Of a stretch of 64,000 nt of DNA, positions 51,056 through 59,972 are shown in pieces. The notes under the pieces are model-generated. The model made no database searches and had not been told where the DNA came from. It saw only the letters and a list, made by a program, of their open reading frames with translations. The stretch's first letter is position 1. Each line of letters opens with the position of its first letter. The DNA comes from Methylobacterium radiotolerans JCM 2831 (GTDB lineage Bacteria; Pseudomonadota; Alphaproteobacteria; Rhizobiales; Beijerinckiaceae), in NCBI RefSeq assembly GCF_000019725.1, contig NC_010505.1:2855001-2919000 (forward strand), read 5' to 3'. Position numbers and translations under genes: made by a program.

Positions 51056-51487
51056 ATGAAGACCTTGACGATTGCGGGGACGGCGCTCTGCGCCCTCATC
51101 CTGGCCGCGCCGAGTGCCGAGGCGGGCGGCTTCCGCGGCGGCGGCTTCCGCGGCGGCGGCTTCCACGGCGGCGCTTACCGCGGCGGTTTCCGGGGCGGCT
51201 ACGGCTACCGCGGCGGCTACGCGGCCCGCGGCTTCTACGGGCGCGGCTACGGGTACGGCTACCGTCGCGGCTACGGCGGTGCCCTCGGCTACGGGCTGGC
51301 CGGCGCGGGGATCGGCCTCGGGCTCGGACTCGCCGCCGGGAGCGTCTACGGCGGCTACGGCTACGGTGGTTACGGGTACGGCTACCCGGCCGCCTACGGC
51401 GGGTACGGCTACGGCTACCCCGCCGCCTACGGTGGCTACGGCTACGGCGGGTGCTACGGCAGCTTCACCTGCGGCTGCGGCTGCTGA
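51056..51487 (+). CDS. Gly/Tyr-rich exported repeat protein
   Basis: A 143-residue protein with a signal peptide (MKTLTIAGTALCALILAAPS...EA). The mature part is nearly all Gly, Tyr, Arg and Ala: RGGGF/HGGAY repeats, then GYGYRRGYGG, a short hydrophobic GLAGAGIGLGLGLAAG segment (possible membrane-anchoring or surface patch), then GYGYPAAYGGYGYGYPAAYG repeats, and a Cys-rich end (CYGSFTCGCGC). A ribosome site (gcggag) precedes the ATG at 51056. It may be an outer-membrane-associated or surface protein; similar Gly/Tyr proteins are common in Methylobacterium. It interrupts the argS-dgt pair. Confidence 0.75.
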   Translation: MKTLTIAGTALCALILAAPSAEAGGFRGGGFRGGGFHGGAYRGGFRGGYGYRGGYAARGFYGRGYGYGYRRGYGGALGYGLAGAGIGLGLGLAAGSVYGGYGYGGYGYGYPAAYGGYGYGYPAAYGGYGYGGCYGSFTCGCGC

Positions 51488-51501
51488 TCCGAACCGCCCC
51501 G

Positions 51502-51524
51502 CGCCGGGCCCTCAGGGCTCGGCG
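51502..51524. terminator. Hairpin between Gly/Tyr-rich gene and dgt
   Basis: cgccgggccct (51502-51512) pairs with agggctcggcg (51514-51524), 11 pairs with one G-U. It lies 15 bases after the Gly/Tyr-rich gene stop and covers the stop of the convergent dgt gene. Confidence 0.55.
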
Positions 51525-52780
51525 AGGGGCAGCCCCCGGCTGGGCAGCTCCCAGTGCAGGTCCGGCGTCGTCGCGTAGAGCTTGCGATGCGCCAGGACCG
51601 CGTAGGTGTCGGTCATGCCGGCGATGTAGTCGGCGACCCGGCGGGCGACCCGCGCCTCGGTGGTGCCTTCGAGGCCGGCGCTCCACTCCTCCGGCATTCG
51701 GGAGGGCGCCGCGGTGAACGCGGCGAACAGGTCGTTGACGATGGCGTCGGCCTTCTTCCGCACCGCCACCACGCCCGGATGCCGGTACATCCGCTCCCAC
51801 AGGAAGCGCATGATGTCGGCGTCGGCCGCCGCGATCTCCGGCGAGAACACGATGACCGGCTGGTCCGCGTTCCGGATGTCCTCGACGCGGCCCGGGTCCA
51901 GGGCGGCGATGCGGCGGCCGCCCTCGCGGATGACGTCCTCGACGAAGCGGGTGATCACCCGCCGGGCGAGTTCGTGGATCATCCGCGACGGCTCCAGGCC
52001 CGGATGCAGCCGGTCGATCTCGTCGAGCAGTCCGGCCAGGAAGGGGACCGCCCGCAGCTCCGGGATCTCGAACAGCCCGGCGCGCAACCCGTCGTCGAGG
52101 TCGTGGGCGGCGTAGGCGATGTCGTCGGCCAGGGAGGCGGCCTGGGCCTCGGGGCCGGCCTGGCTCCACAGGTCGAGGGGGTTCAGCGCGTCGTACTCGA
52201 GGATCGCCGCCGGGATGCCGCGGGCGGCGTAGCGGGGCGTCGGCCGGCCGTCCGCGGTGAGCAGCGGGCCGTTGTGCTTGACGAGGCCCTCCAGCGTCTC
52301 CCAGGCGAGGTTCAGCCCGTCGAACCCGGCGTAGCGCCGCTCCAGCCGCGTCACGATCCGCAGCGCCTGGGCGTTGTGATCGAAGCCGCCGTGGCGCGCC
52401 ATGCAGGCGTCGAGGGCGTCCTCGCCGGTGTGACCGAAGCAGGTGTGGCCGAGGTCGTGACTGAGGGCCAGCGCCTCCGCGAGATCCTCGTCGAGGCCGA
52501 GCGCGCGCGCGAGCGCCCGGCCGATCTGGCTCACCTCCAGGGTGTGGGTCAGACGGGTGCGGTAATGGTCGCCCTCGTGATGGACGAAGACCTGCGTCTT
52601 GTGCTTCAGCCGCCGGAACGCCGTCGAGTGGATGATCCGGTCGCGGTCGCGCTGGAAATCGCTGCGGGTCGGCGACCCGGCTTCCGGGATCAGGCGTCCC
52701 CGGGTCCGGGCCGGGTCGGTGGCGTAGGGCGCGCGCCAGCGCTCACCGTTCGGTCGCACGGCATCCGCTCTCGAACTCAC
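51512..52780 (-). CDS. dgt: Deoxyguanosinetriphosphate triphosphohydrolase-like protein
   Basis: A 422-residue HD-domain dNTPase. The HD signature is in [14 protein letters not shown] and [19 protein letters not shown] (HD with downstream His), with the second-shell [14 protein letters not shown]. It is slightly longer than usual dGTPase-like proteins of alphaproteobacteria (about 400 residues). Such enzymes control dNTP pools by releasing triphosphate. GTG start at 52780. Divergent from erpA, an arrangement conserved in the order. Confidence 0.92.
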   Translation of the reverse strand: MSSRADAVRPNGERWRAPYATDPARTRGRLIPEAGSPTRSDFQRDRDRIIHSTAFRRLKHKTQVFVHHEGDHYRTRLTHTLEVSQIGRALARALGLDEDLAEALALSHDLGHTCFGHTGEDALDACMARHGGFDHNAQALRIVTRLERRYAGFDGLNLAWETLEGLVKHNGPLLTADGRPTPRYAARGIPAAILEYDALNPLDLWSQAGPEAQAASLADDIAYAAHDLDDGLRAGLFEIPELRAVPFLAGLLDEIDRLHPGLEPSRMIHELARRVITRFVEDVIREGGRRIAALDPGRVEDIRNADQPVIVFSPEIAAADADIMRFLWERMYRHPGVVAVRKKADAIVNDLFAAFTAAPSRMPEEWSAGLEGTTEARVARRVADYIAGMTDTYAVLAHRKLYATTPDLHWELPSRGLPLAEP

Positions 52781-52912
52781 GCACCCTGCTCATGACGGCT
52801 CCCCGCCCGGCGCGTTGCGGCGCGGGCTTGCGGCTCATATCTTGTGGGTCAGGGCGCACTCGGCAACGGGCCGGGCGCGCCGTCCACCGAACGAATGCGT
52901 GGCCAGAGACCG

Positions 52913-53239
52913 ATGGCTGAGATCACCCTGACCGCCCGCGCGGCCAAGCGCATCAACGAGATCATGGTGTCGGAGCCGGCCGGTTCGTCGCTGCGGATCA
53001 GTGTCAACGGCGGCGGCTGCTCGGGCTTCTCCTACGCCTTCGACATCACCCGTGCCCGCGAGGCGCAGGACGTCGCGATCGAGCGCGACGGCGCCACCGT
53101 GATCGTCGATCCGGTCTCGCTCGAGTACATGAGCGGCTCGACCATCGACTTCGTGAACGACCTGATCGGGCAGTCCTTCAAGATCGAGAACCCGCTCGCC
53201 ACCGCTTCCTGCGGCTGCGGCACCTCCTTCTCGTTGTAG
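52913..53239 (+). CDS. erpA: Iron-sulfur cluster insertion protein ErpA/IscA family
   Basis: A 108-residue A-type carrier for Fe-S assembly. The three conserved Cys are all present: GGGCSGFSYAF and the C-terminal SCGCGTSF. KRINEIMVSEP near the N-terminus matches the ErpA/IscA family. ATG at 52913 after a ggccagag ribosome-site-like sequence. The erpA-dgt divergent arrangement is standard in Rhizobiales. Confidence 0.94.
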   Translation: MAEITLTARAAKRINEIMVSEPAGSSLRISVNGGGCSGFSYAFDITRAREAQDVAIERDGATVIVDPVSLEYMSGSTIDFVNDLIGQSFKIENPLATASCGCGTSFSL

Positions 53240-53384
53240 CACGCGGCGCGGCGCCGCCGCGCCGTTGCGTCCGTACGACACCGGTCCCGGCTCGGTCGCC
53301 CGGGCCGGCGCGCGCGATTGCCTCGCCCGGCAAAACGCGGCACGGCTAGGGCATTCCCGCGAGAGCCCTGGTCCGGACGCTGCC

Positions 53385-55301
53385 ATGAACCACCCGAAGG
53401 CCCGTCTCCGCCTCCGGTCGGCCCGGGCGACGGCCGCCATGCTGGCCCTCCTCGGCCTCGCGCCGGCGCCGCTCGCCGCGCAGGAGGGCGCCGCCGCCGT
53501 CCAGGACGTGACCGTCAACGACGTGGTGATCCCGCTCGGCGGCACGCTGCTGAAGGCGCCGAAGCTGACGGCGAGCGGCACGCGCCTCTCCAAGGAGGAT
53601 CTCGCGGCGATCCTGCGGCCCGATTCCAACGTGCCCTGGGAGCAGCGGCTCGCCCGTCTCGACGCCGGCAGCCTGACAGTCCCGGTCCTGACCTCCGAGA
53701 ACGCGGGTCCCGGCGACAACCGGCAGACCGTCACCTACCGCGACGTGGTCGCCCGCGACATCCGGGCCGGCCGCGTCGGCGAGCTGACGGCGGCCGGCGC
53801 GACCGTCAGTTCCGTCGCGGGCCCGAACCGCGGGTCCGGAACCTACGGTCAGGTGCGCGCCACGGACCTGGATCTCGCGGCGCTCAGCCGGCTCTACACG
53901 GTGCCCGGCGACGGCAAGGGACCGGTCCAGCGCGTCTACGGCGCCGTCCAGGTCTCGGACGTCACCTACTCCGACGCGCGCGGCACCACCGTGAAGATCG
54001 CCCGCCTCGACGGCCGGGACCTCGGCGGCCGGCAGGTGCCGGACGGCTGGGGCGGCGCCTTCGCCATCGTGGCCAACGGCTTCGACGGATCCAGCGACCG
54101 GCGCCCGCTGGCCGCCGCCGCCGCCGACCTCATCGACGCCACCTCGGTCGGCAGCCTCGAGATGCAGGGCCTGAGCGTCAGCGACACCGACCCGAAGGGG
54201 CCGGTGCTGTTCGAGATCGGCCGGGCCGCCTACACGTCGGCGGGCCCGGAGGGCGGCACCATCTTGGACAACCTGTCGATGACCCGCGGCGCGCTGCGGA
54301 TCCATGTCGGCCGCGTCGCCGCCCTGGGGACGTCCCTGGCGCCGACCGTCGCGACCCTCCAGGGCATCGCCGCCGAGCCGACGGGCGGGGCCGGGTTCTC
54401 CGACGTCGAGATGCGCCGGCTGACGCCGAAGCTCGGCACGCTCACCCTCACCGACCTGTCGATCGATCTGCCGCCCGAGGCTGAGCCCGAGCGGGCGCCG
54501 CCCCGCGACGTCCGGCCCCCGGCCCGCGGCGCCCTGCCCGAGCCGGGCCGGTCGGCGCGGACGCCCGAGCCGAGGCCGGCCGATAAGACCGGGGACCCCC
54601 TCGCGGTCACGGTGTCGCCGCGGCCGGCTCCCCGCATCGCCCTGCGCGAGGCGGCCTTGGCCTTCGGCCCCCTGACCGAGGGCGTGCCCAGCGCGACCCG
54701 CATCAGCCTCTCCGGCCTGAGCCTGCCCGCGGATCTGCTCGCGGGTGCGCCGCTCGTCGGCCTGCTGCCGGCCTACGGCTACCGGGACCTCGACCTCAAC
54801 CTCGTGGCCGACGCGAGCCTCGACGAGAAGGCCCGCGACCTCGCCCTGCGCGAGGTCACGATCTCCGGGCGCGACATCGGCACGGTTCGCCTCTCCGGCA
54901 CGCTGGGAGGCATCGGGCCCGAGCTGTTCTCCGGCACCCTGCCGGCGGCGACGATGGTGATGTTCTCGGGGAGCGCCAAGTCCCTCGACCTGACGGTGGA
55001 GAATGCCGGCCTGTTCGAGCGCTTCCTCGCCGCGCAGTCGAAGGATCTCAGCCTCAAGCCGGACGAGCTGCGCAAGGAATACGTCACTGCCAGCCTGCTC
55101 GGCGTGCCGATCATCCTCGGCAACAGCGCGGCGGCCAAGGGGATCGGCGCCGCCATGGGCCAGTTCGTGATGAAGCCCGGCAAGCTCGTGGTGCACGCCA
55201 AGTCGAAGGAGCCTGCGGGGATCGGCTTCATCGACCTCGGCGCGGCGCGCTCGCCGGCCGCCGTCCTCGACCGGCTCGAGGTCGAGGCGAAGGCGAACTG
55301 A
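53385..55301 (+). CDS. Large exported protein of unknown function
   Basis: A 638-residue protein with a signal peptide (cleaved near PLAAQEGA). It is beta-rich with Val/Thr/Asp/Gly repeats such as VTVNDVVIPLGGTLLKAPKL, GSLEMQGLSVSD and EVTISGRDIGTVRLSGTLGGIG. A Pro/Arg-rich linker near residues 370-435 divides it into two parts. The alternation of long beta strands and the many Asp/Gly turns recall AsmA-like or YhdP-like beta-taco proteins, or outer-membrane-associated beta-helices, but no domain is assigned. The ATG at 53385 is the first that gives a signal peptide. It follows erpA and is probably separately transcribed. Confidence 0.7.
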   Translation: MNHPKARLRLRSARATAAMLALLGLAPAPLAAQEGAAAVQDVTVNDVVIPLGGTLLKAPKLTASGTRLSKEDLAAILRPDSNVPWEQRLARLDAGSLTVPVLTSENAGPGDNRQTVTYRDVVARDIRAGRVGELTAAGATVSSVAGPNRGSGTYGQVRATDLDLAALSRLYTVPGDGKGPVQRVYGAVQVSDVTYSDARGTTVKIARLDGRDLGGRQVPDGWGGAFAIVANGFDGSSDRRPLAAAAADLIDATSVGSLEMQGLSVSDTDPKGPVLFEIGRAAYTSAGPEGGTILDNLSMTRGALRIHVGRVAALGTSLAPTVATLQGIAAEPTGGAGFSDVEMRRLTPKLGTLTLTDLSIDLPPEAEPERAPPRDVRPPARGALPEPGRSARTPEPRPADKTGDPLAVTVSPRPAPRIALREAALAFGPLTEGVPSATRISLSGLSLPADLLAGAPLVGLLPAYGYRDLDLNLVADASLDEKARDLALREVTISGRDIGTVRLSGTLGGIGPELFSGTLPAATMVMFSGSAKSLDLTVENAGLFERFLAAQSKDLSLKPDELRKEYVTASLLGVPIILGNSAAAKGIGAAMGQFVMKPGKLVVHAKSKEPAGIGFIDLGAARSPAAVLDRLEVEAKAN

Positions 55302-55371
55302 GAGACGCCGGGACCGGACGGCCCCTGATCCCTGGCCGGTACCGACGCCCGCGTGTCAGGAGGGCCACTTC

Positions 55372-55887
55372 ATGCTCGCCATCCGCCTCTCGAAGGCCGC
55401 CCTCGTCGGCGCCCTGGCGCTGACCTGCACCCTGGTCGTGTACGGCAACGTCGTGGAGCCCGCGGTGAACCTCGCCTTCGTGCAGCACGTGCTGTCGATG
55501 GATACGATCCTGCCGGATTCGGGGATCGCCGACCGCTCCATCACGGATCCCGTTCTGCAGCGCGGCGCCTTCACGCTGATCGTCGTCGCGGAGGCGCTGA
55601 CGGCGCTCCTGCTCTGGATCGGCGTGGCGCTGATGCTCGCGCGGCTGCGGGCCCCGCGCGGCGCGTTCGCCCGGGCCAAGACCTGGGCGATCGCGGGCCT
55701 CAGCCTCGGCTTCCTGGTCTGGCAGGGCGGATTCCTGGGCATCGGCGGCGAGTGGTTCGGCATGTGGATGTCGAAGGTCTGGAACGGCCAGGAATCCGCC
55801 TTCCGCTTCGCCATGACGGTGCTCGGCGTGCTGATCTACGTCGCCCTGCCCGAGGCCGGGTATCCGGACGGAATCCGCGGGGGCTGA
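55372..55887 (+). CDS. DUF2165-like small membrane protein
   Basis: A 171-residue integral membrane protein with four helices (residues ~7-28, ~63-85, ~102-120, ~145-160). It follows the DUF2165 pattern, with NVVEPAVNLAFVQHVLSMDT after helix 1 and WMSKVWNGQESAFRFA before the last helix. The family has no known function. A gtcaggagggcc ribosome site precedes the ATG at 55372. Confidence 0.85.
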   Translation: MLAIRLSKAALVGALALTCTLVVYGNVVEPAVNLAFVQHVLSMDTILPDSGIADRSITDPVLQRGAFTLIVVAEALTALLLWIGVALMLARLRAPRGAFARAKTWAIAGLSLGFLVWQGGFLGIGGEWFGMWMSKVWNGQESAFRFAMTVLGVLIYVALPEAGYPDGIRGG

Positions 55888-55975
55888 GACCGCGCGACCG
55901 ACTCCGCAACCGACTCCGCGACCGTCGGGGCACGCGTCCGCGGGGTCCGTTCGGGGCCCGGCCGCCGCGCCGCGC

Positions 55976-57205
55976 TCATGCTCCGCCGGGCCGCGGCGCG
56001 CCGCGCGCCGTCGTGCGTGCGAGCGCCGTCGCGGCCAGCGCCAGGGGCGCGAACGAGACCCAGAGAACCGTGTCCCAGCCGTAGCTCGTCAGAAGGCCGC
56101 CGGACGAGAATGAGCCCAGGGCCACCATCCCGAACACGATGAAGTCGTTGATCGACTGCACCCGCGTCCGCTCCTCCGGGCGATGGCAGTCCAGCACCAT
56201 TGCGGAGGCGCCGACGAAGCCGAAGTTCCAGCCGACGCCGAGGAGGACGAGGGACAGCCAGAAATGGCCGACATCCGCGCCGGCGAGCCCGACGAGCGCG
56301 GCCGCGCCCGTCAAGGCGAGGCCGGTCGCCACCACGCGGGACGCGCCGAAGCGCGTGATCAGCCGCCCGGTGAAGAAGCTCGGACCGTACATGGCGATGA
56401 CGTGCCATTGCAGGCCGAGATTGGCATCCTCCTGCGCGTGACCGCACAGGCGCATGGCCAGCGGGGCGGCCGTCATCACGAAATTCATCAGCAGGTAGGA
56501 CACGGCCCCGCAGATCACCGCGATCACGAAGCGCGGCTGCGCCAGGATGACGGCCAGCGGTCGCCCGCCTGAGACGGTCTCTGCGGCCGGCCGCGGCAGG
56601 CGAACGCCCGCCAGGACGAGGGCGGCCGCACCGGCGACGGCCGCCTGGGCCAGGAAGGTGGCCGCGAACAGGTGGGGGGGCGACAGGTTCATGGTGTGGG
56701 TGACGAGCTGCGGCCCGATCACGCCGCCGAAGACGCCGCCCGCCATGACCGCCGACAGCGCCCGCGGCCGCCGTTCGGCCGGAACGCAGTCCGCCGCGGC
56801 GAAGCGGAACGAGAAGACCACGGCGGCGTAGGCGCCGCCGAGGAACATCGCCGCGCAGAACAGCCAGAAGTCGGCCGCGACGATCGCCCAGGCCGAGAGC
56901 AGGCCGACGAGCACACCGCAGCCGGTGCCGACCATGAAGACGGTGCGGCGCCCGTAGCGCCTGGCGATGCTGCCGGTCGGCAGGGCGCAGGCGGCCATCC
57001 CGACGACGAAGATCGAGATCGGCAGCGTGGCGAGGACCTTGCTGGGAGCGAGCATGTTGCCGACGACCGCGCCCGTCGCGAACACGACTGTCGAGTTCGC
57101 CCCGGCGAGGGCCTGCGCGACGGCCAGTCGGACCACGTTGCCGGTCCCCGACCGTTCGGCGGCGACGGGTTCGAGGGCGATGGCCGTAGGGGACGTGCGG
57201 GACAT
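55976..57205 (-). CDS. Major facilitator superfamily transporter
   Basis: A 409-residue twelve-helix MFS permease. The loop between helices 2 and 3 carries the family motif (GSIARRYGRRTVFMVG), and TGRLITRFGASRVVATGL is its second-half counterpart. N-terminal residues 1-25 are cytosolic. The drug-resistance-like or sugar-type subgroup cannot be told. The ATG at 57205 (MSRTSP) was chosen over an upstream in-frame ATG (57235). Separate from the downstream DUF2165 gene, which is convergent. Confidence 0.87.
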   Translation of the reverse strand: MSRTSPTAIALEPVAAERSGTGNVVRLAVAQALAGANSTVVFATGAVVGNMLAPSKVLATLPISIFVVGMAACALPTGSIARRYGRRTVFMVGTGCGVLVGLLSAWAIVAADFWLFCAAMFLGGAYAAVVFSFRFAAADCVPAERRPRALSAVMAGGVFGGVIGPQLVTHTMNLSPPHLFAATFLAQAAVAGAAALVLAGVRLPRPAAETVSGGRPLAVILAQPRFVIAVICGAVSYLLMNFVMTAAPLAMRLCGHAQEDANLGLQWHVIAMYGPSFFTGRLITRFGASRVVATGLALTGAAALVGLAGADVGHFWLSLVLLGVGWNFGFVGASAMVLDCHRPEERTRVQSINDFIVFGMVALGSFSSGGLLTSYGWDTVLWVSFAPLALAATALARTTARGAPRPGGA

Positions 57206-57460
57206 CGGGAGGCTCGGGTCTCGGTGGGTCGCCACGGTCGGGCGGAGCGGCGACCCGCGATGCCCGGGGTCGACCGCGGACGGATCGGGTCCGACGGGCG
57301 CATCGATATAGCGGTCGCCCGCCCGTGCGTAGCTCGACGCGGTGACAAACCGTGTCTCTCGGTCGTCGGCTTCGGCTCGAGCGTTCGGGCCGATCGGCCC
57401 GGCGGCGCTCGGTCGCCGCCGGTTTGCGGGATGACGGACCGCGATGCCGAGCGGTCGCGC

Positions 57461-58291
57461 CTACCGAGTCGCCTCCGCCATGTACGATCTCGCCTCGCTT
57501 CCCGACATCGCCTCCGCCGCGTAGGTGAAGGTGCCCCGGTCCAGCACCTCCCGCGCCGCGCGCGCGAGACCGCCGAGGGCCGCCCGCGCGAAAGACCCGC
57601 CGACGCTGATCCGCTTGACGCCCGCCGCCTCCAGCTCGGCCACCGTGTATTGCCGGGGCGACAGGCCGGCGACGACGTTCACCGGGCGGCTGACCGCGGC
57701 ACAGACCGCCCGAATGGCCTCGAGGTCCGGCAGGTTCGGCGCGTAGAGGACGTGCGCTCCCGCCCCCTCGAAGGCCTGGAGGCGGCGGATCGTGTCGTCG
57801 AGGTCGGGCCGCCCGCACAGGTGGTTCTCGGCGCGCGCGGTCAGCACGAACGGGAGCCGGCGCGCGGCCTCGGCCGCGGCGGCGACTCGCTCGACGGCGT
57901 GACCGAAATCGAAGATCGGACTGGCGGCGTCGCCCGTGGCGTCCTCTATCGAGCCGCCGACCAGCCCGATCTCTGAGGCCCGGGCGATCGTCAGCGCGCA
58001 CGCCTCCGGGTCGGTCCCGAACCCGTCCTCCAGATCGGCCGTCACGGGCAGGTGGGTCGCGTCCACGATGGCGCGGGCGTTCTCCAAGATCGCGTCGCGC
58101 GACAGCGAGGCGGTGGAGTCCCGCCGTCCGACGGCGAACGCGAACCCGGCGCTCGTCGTCGCCAGCGCCTCGTAACCGAGGGCGTTCAGGATCCGCGACG
58201 AACCCGCGTCCCATGGGTTGGCCACGACGAACGCGCCCGGCCGCTCGTGCAGCGCCACGAAGACCCGATGTTTCGCCTCTAGGTCGGCCAT
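57461..58291 (-). CDS. Isocitrate lyase/PEP mutase family protein
   Basis: A 276-residue TIM-barrel enzyme of the ICL/PEPM superfamily. Metal and substrate motifs: ATTSAGFAFAVGRRD, PVTADLEDGFGTDPE (metal-binding Asp and Glu), GGSIEDATGD and LTARAENHL. The canonical Cys loop KKCGH of isocitrate lyase is absent, so it is not isocitrate lyase. It fits the broad oxaloacetase/carboxyvinyl-carboxyphosphonate phosphorylmutase-like or methylisocitrate-lyase-like group; the substrate is unknown. ATG at 58291. Confidence 0.85.
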   Translation of the reverse strand: MADLEAKHRVFVALHERPGAFVVANPWDAGSSRILNALGYEALATTSAGFAFAVGRRDSTASLSRDAILENARAIVDATHLPVTADLEDGFGTDPEACALTIARASEIGLVGGSIEDATGDAASPIFDFGHAVERVAAAAEAARRLPFVLTARAENHLCGRPDLDDTIRRLQAFEGAGAHVLYAPNLPDLEAIRAVCAAVSRPVNVVAGLSPRQYTVAELEAAGVKRISVGGSFARAALGGLARAAREVLDRGTFTYAAEAMSGSEARSYMAEATR

Positions 58292-58468
58292 GCGCACCCC
58301 CGTGGATCGATCCTACGCTGCTCGGGCGGCCCGGGGAAACGGCGGGTGTGGCACCGGATCGACCGACGTCGGGGCCGAAGTCGGATGGTCCTTCGGTTCC
58401 GGTGGCGCCCGGACCTCAGCGCGCGATCCGGACGCGCGGGTTCGTCCGAACGACCGGCGCAGCACGCC

Positions 58469-59203
58469 TCACTGCGCGATGATCTCGGGATGCCGCGCGG
58501 CGAGGTTCGCCCGGGTCGTCTCGGCCCAGGCGCGGTCGCGGTCGCGGCGCGGCCGGTCGAGGCGCACGTCGGCGATGAGGCTCGCCGGGCGCCGCGAGAC
58601 CAGCAGCAGGCGGTCGGCGATCCCGATCGCCTCGGCGACGTTGTGCGTGACCATCAGGACGCTCATGCCGGCCCGGTCCACCGTGTCCACCACGAGACCG
58701 CGCAGCTCGGCGGCGGCGGCGTCGTCGAGGGACACGAACGGCTCGTCGAGCACGAGGACCCGCGGCCCGTCGGCCAGCGCGCGCGCCAGAGCCACGCGCC
58801 GCTGCATCCCCAGCGACAGGGCCTTCGGGTAGCGCGTCCGCCACGCCGTCAGGCCGAGCCGCGCGAACAGGTCGTCGAGATCGCGGTTCCGCCGCGCCCG
58901 GGGCAGGCCGAGGCGGACATTGTGCTCGACGCTGCGCCAGGGCAGCAGCCGCGGCTCCTGGAACACGATGCCCGCCCGGTCCGCGCCGGAGACGCGGCCC
59001 TCGAACGCGGTGTCGAGCCCGAGCAGGATCCGCAGGGTGGTGGTCTTCCCGGCGCCCGACGGCCCGATCAGGCAGACGATCTCCCCGGCGGCGACGCCGA
59101 AGGTGAGGTTCCGAACGGCCTCGACCGGCTCGGCCCGGGCGGGCCGGTACCATTTCGACGCGATCGCGACCTGGAGGACGGGCTCAGCGCCAGCGACGGA
59201 CAT
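58469..59203 (-). CDS. ABC transporter ATP-binding protein (nitrate/sulfonate/taurine type)
   Basis: A 244-residue ATPase with Walker A GPSGAGKTTTL, Q-loop VFQEPRLLPWRSV, signature SLGMQRRVALARAL (LSGGQ form altered to LSLGM), Walker B RVLVLDEPFVSLDD and H-loop VTHNVAEAIG. The pattern matches SsuB/TauB/NrtD-type importers. The start overlaps the permease gene by 20 bases. The divergent signature (SLGMQ rather than SGGQ) is seen in this subgroup. Confidence 0.9.
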   Translation of the reverse strand: MSVAGAEPVLQVAIASKWYRPARAEPVEAVRNLTFGVAAGEIVCLIGPSGAGKTTTLRILLGLDTAFEGRVSGADRAGIVFQEPRLLPWRSVEHNVRLGLPRARRNRDLDDLFARLGLTAWRTRYPKALSLGMQRRVALARALADGPRVLVLDEPFVSLDDAAAAELRGLVVDTVDRAGMSVLMVTHNVAEAIGIADRLLLVSRRPASLIADVRLDRPRRDRDRAWAETTRANLAARHPEIIAQ

Positions 59204-59921
59204 AGGCTTCGAGCCGCTGCAGCAGGAGGACGTCGATGCCGATCATCACGGCCATGAAGACGAGGCTGTAGCCGATGATCGCCGCCACGTCGGTGCTCTG
59301 GACGAAGTAGTAGTTGATCGCGAAGCCGACCCCGTCCGGGCGCCCGAGCAGCTCCACCACCAGCACGATCTTCCAGGCGAGCGACAGGCCCGACCGCGCC
59401 GCCGTCACCATGTAGGGCTGGAGCTGCGGGATCAGGATGTCGAGGGCCCAGCTGCGCCGGTCGAGCCGGTAGGCGCGGGCCATCTCGTCGAGCCCGGGAT
59501 CGAGGTTCCGCGCCCCCTCGCGCACGATCACCGCGACGTTCGGGAGCTTGTTGAGCACCACCGCCAGGATCGCGGCGGTCTCGGTGAGCCCCACCCAGAC
59601 GTAGGCCAGGACCGTGATCACCAGGGCCGGCGTGTTGAGGAGGACGAGCAGCGGCGTGTCGAGGATGAGGTCGGCGGCCTTGGACCGTCCGAGCGCCACG
59701 CCGAGGACGACGCCGAGGATCATCGCCACGGTGAAGGAGATCGCCACGCGGAGCAGCGTCATGCCCACGTTGTGGGCGAGATCGCCGCGCTCCGCCTCCT
59801 GAACGATGAAGCGCAGCACCGCCAGGGGCGCCGGCAGCAGGCGCGAGCCCGCCTCGAGCGCGGCGATCTGCCAGGCGGCGAGGAGCACGGCCAGGGACGC
59901 GATGCGGGTCAGCGCGCCCAT
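59184..59921 (-). CDS. ABC transporter permease (nitrate/sulfonate/taurine type)
   Basis: A 245-residue BPD-type permease with six helices. The EAA loop is ARAYRLDRRSWALDILIPQ at residues ~160-180, with EGARNLDPGLDEMARAYRLD. It pairs with the ATPase encoded just downstream and the binding protein upstream. A 20-base overlap with the ATPase gene couples them. Confidence 0.9.
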   Translation of the reverse strand: MGALTRIASLAVLLAAWQIAALEAGSRLLPAPLAVLRFIVQEAERGDLAHNVGMTLLRVAISFTVAMILGVVLGVALGRSKAADLILDTPLLVLLNTPALVITVLAYVWVGLTETAAILAVVLNKLPNVAVIVREGARNLDPGLDEMARAYRLDRRSWALDILIPQLQPYMVTAARSGLSLAWKIVLVVELLGRPDGVGFAINYYFVQSTDVAAIIGYSLVFMAVMIGIDVLLLQRLEAYVRRWR

Positions 59922-59972
59922 GCGGTCCCGGTGCTCGGGACGGCCGCCGCGCGCGCCCGCCGGACGGGGGCC

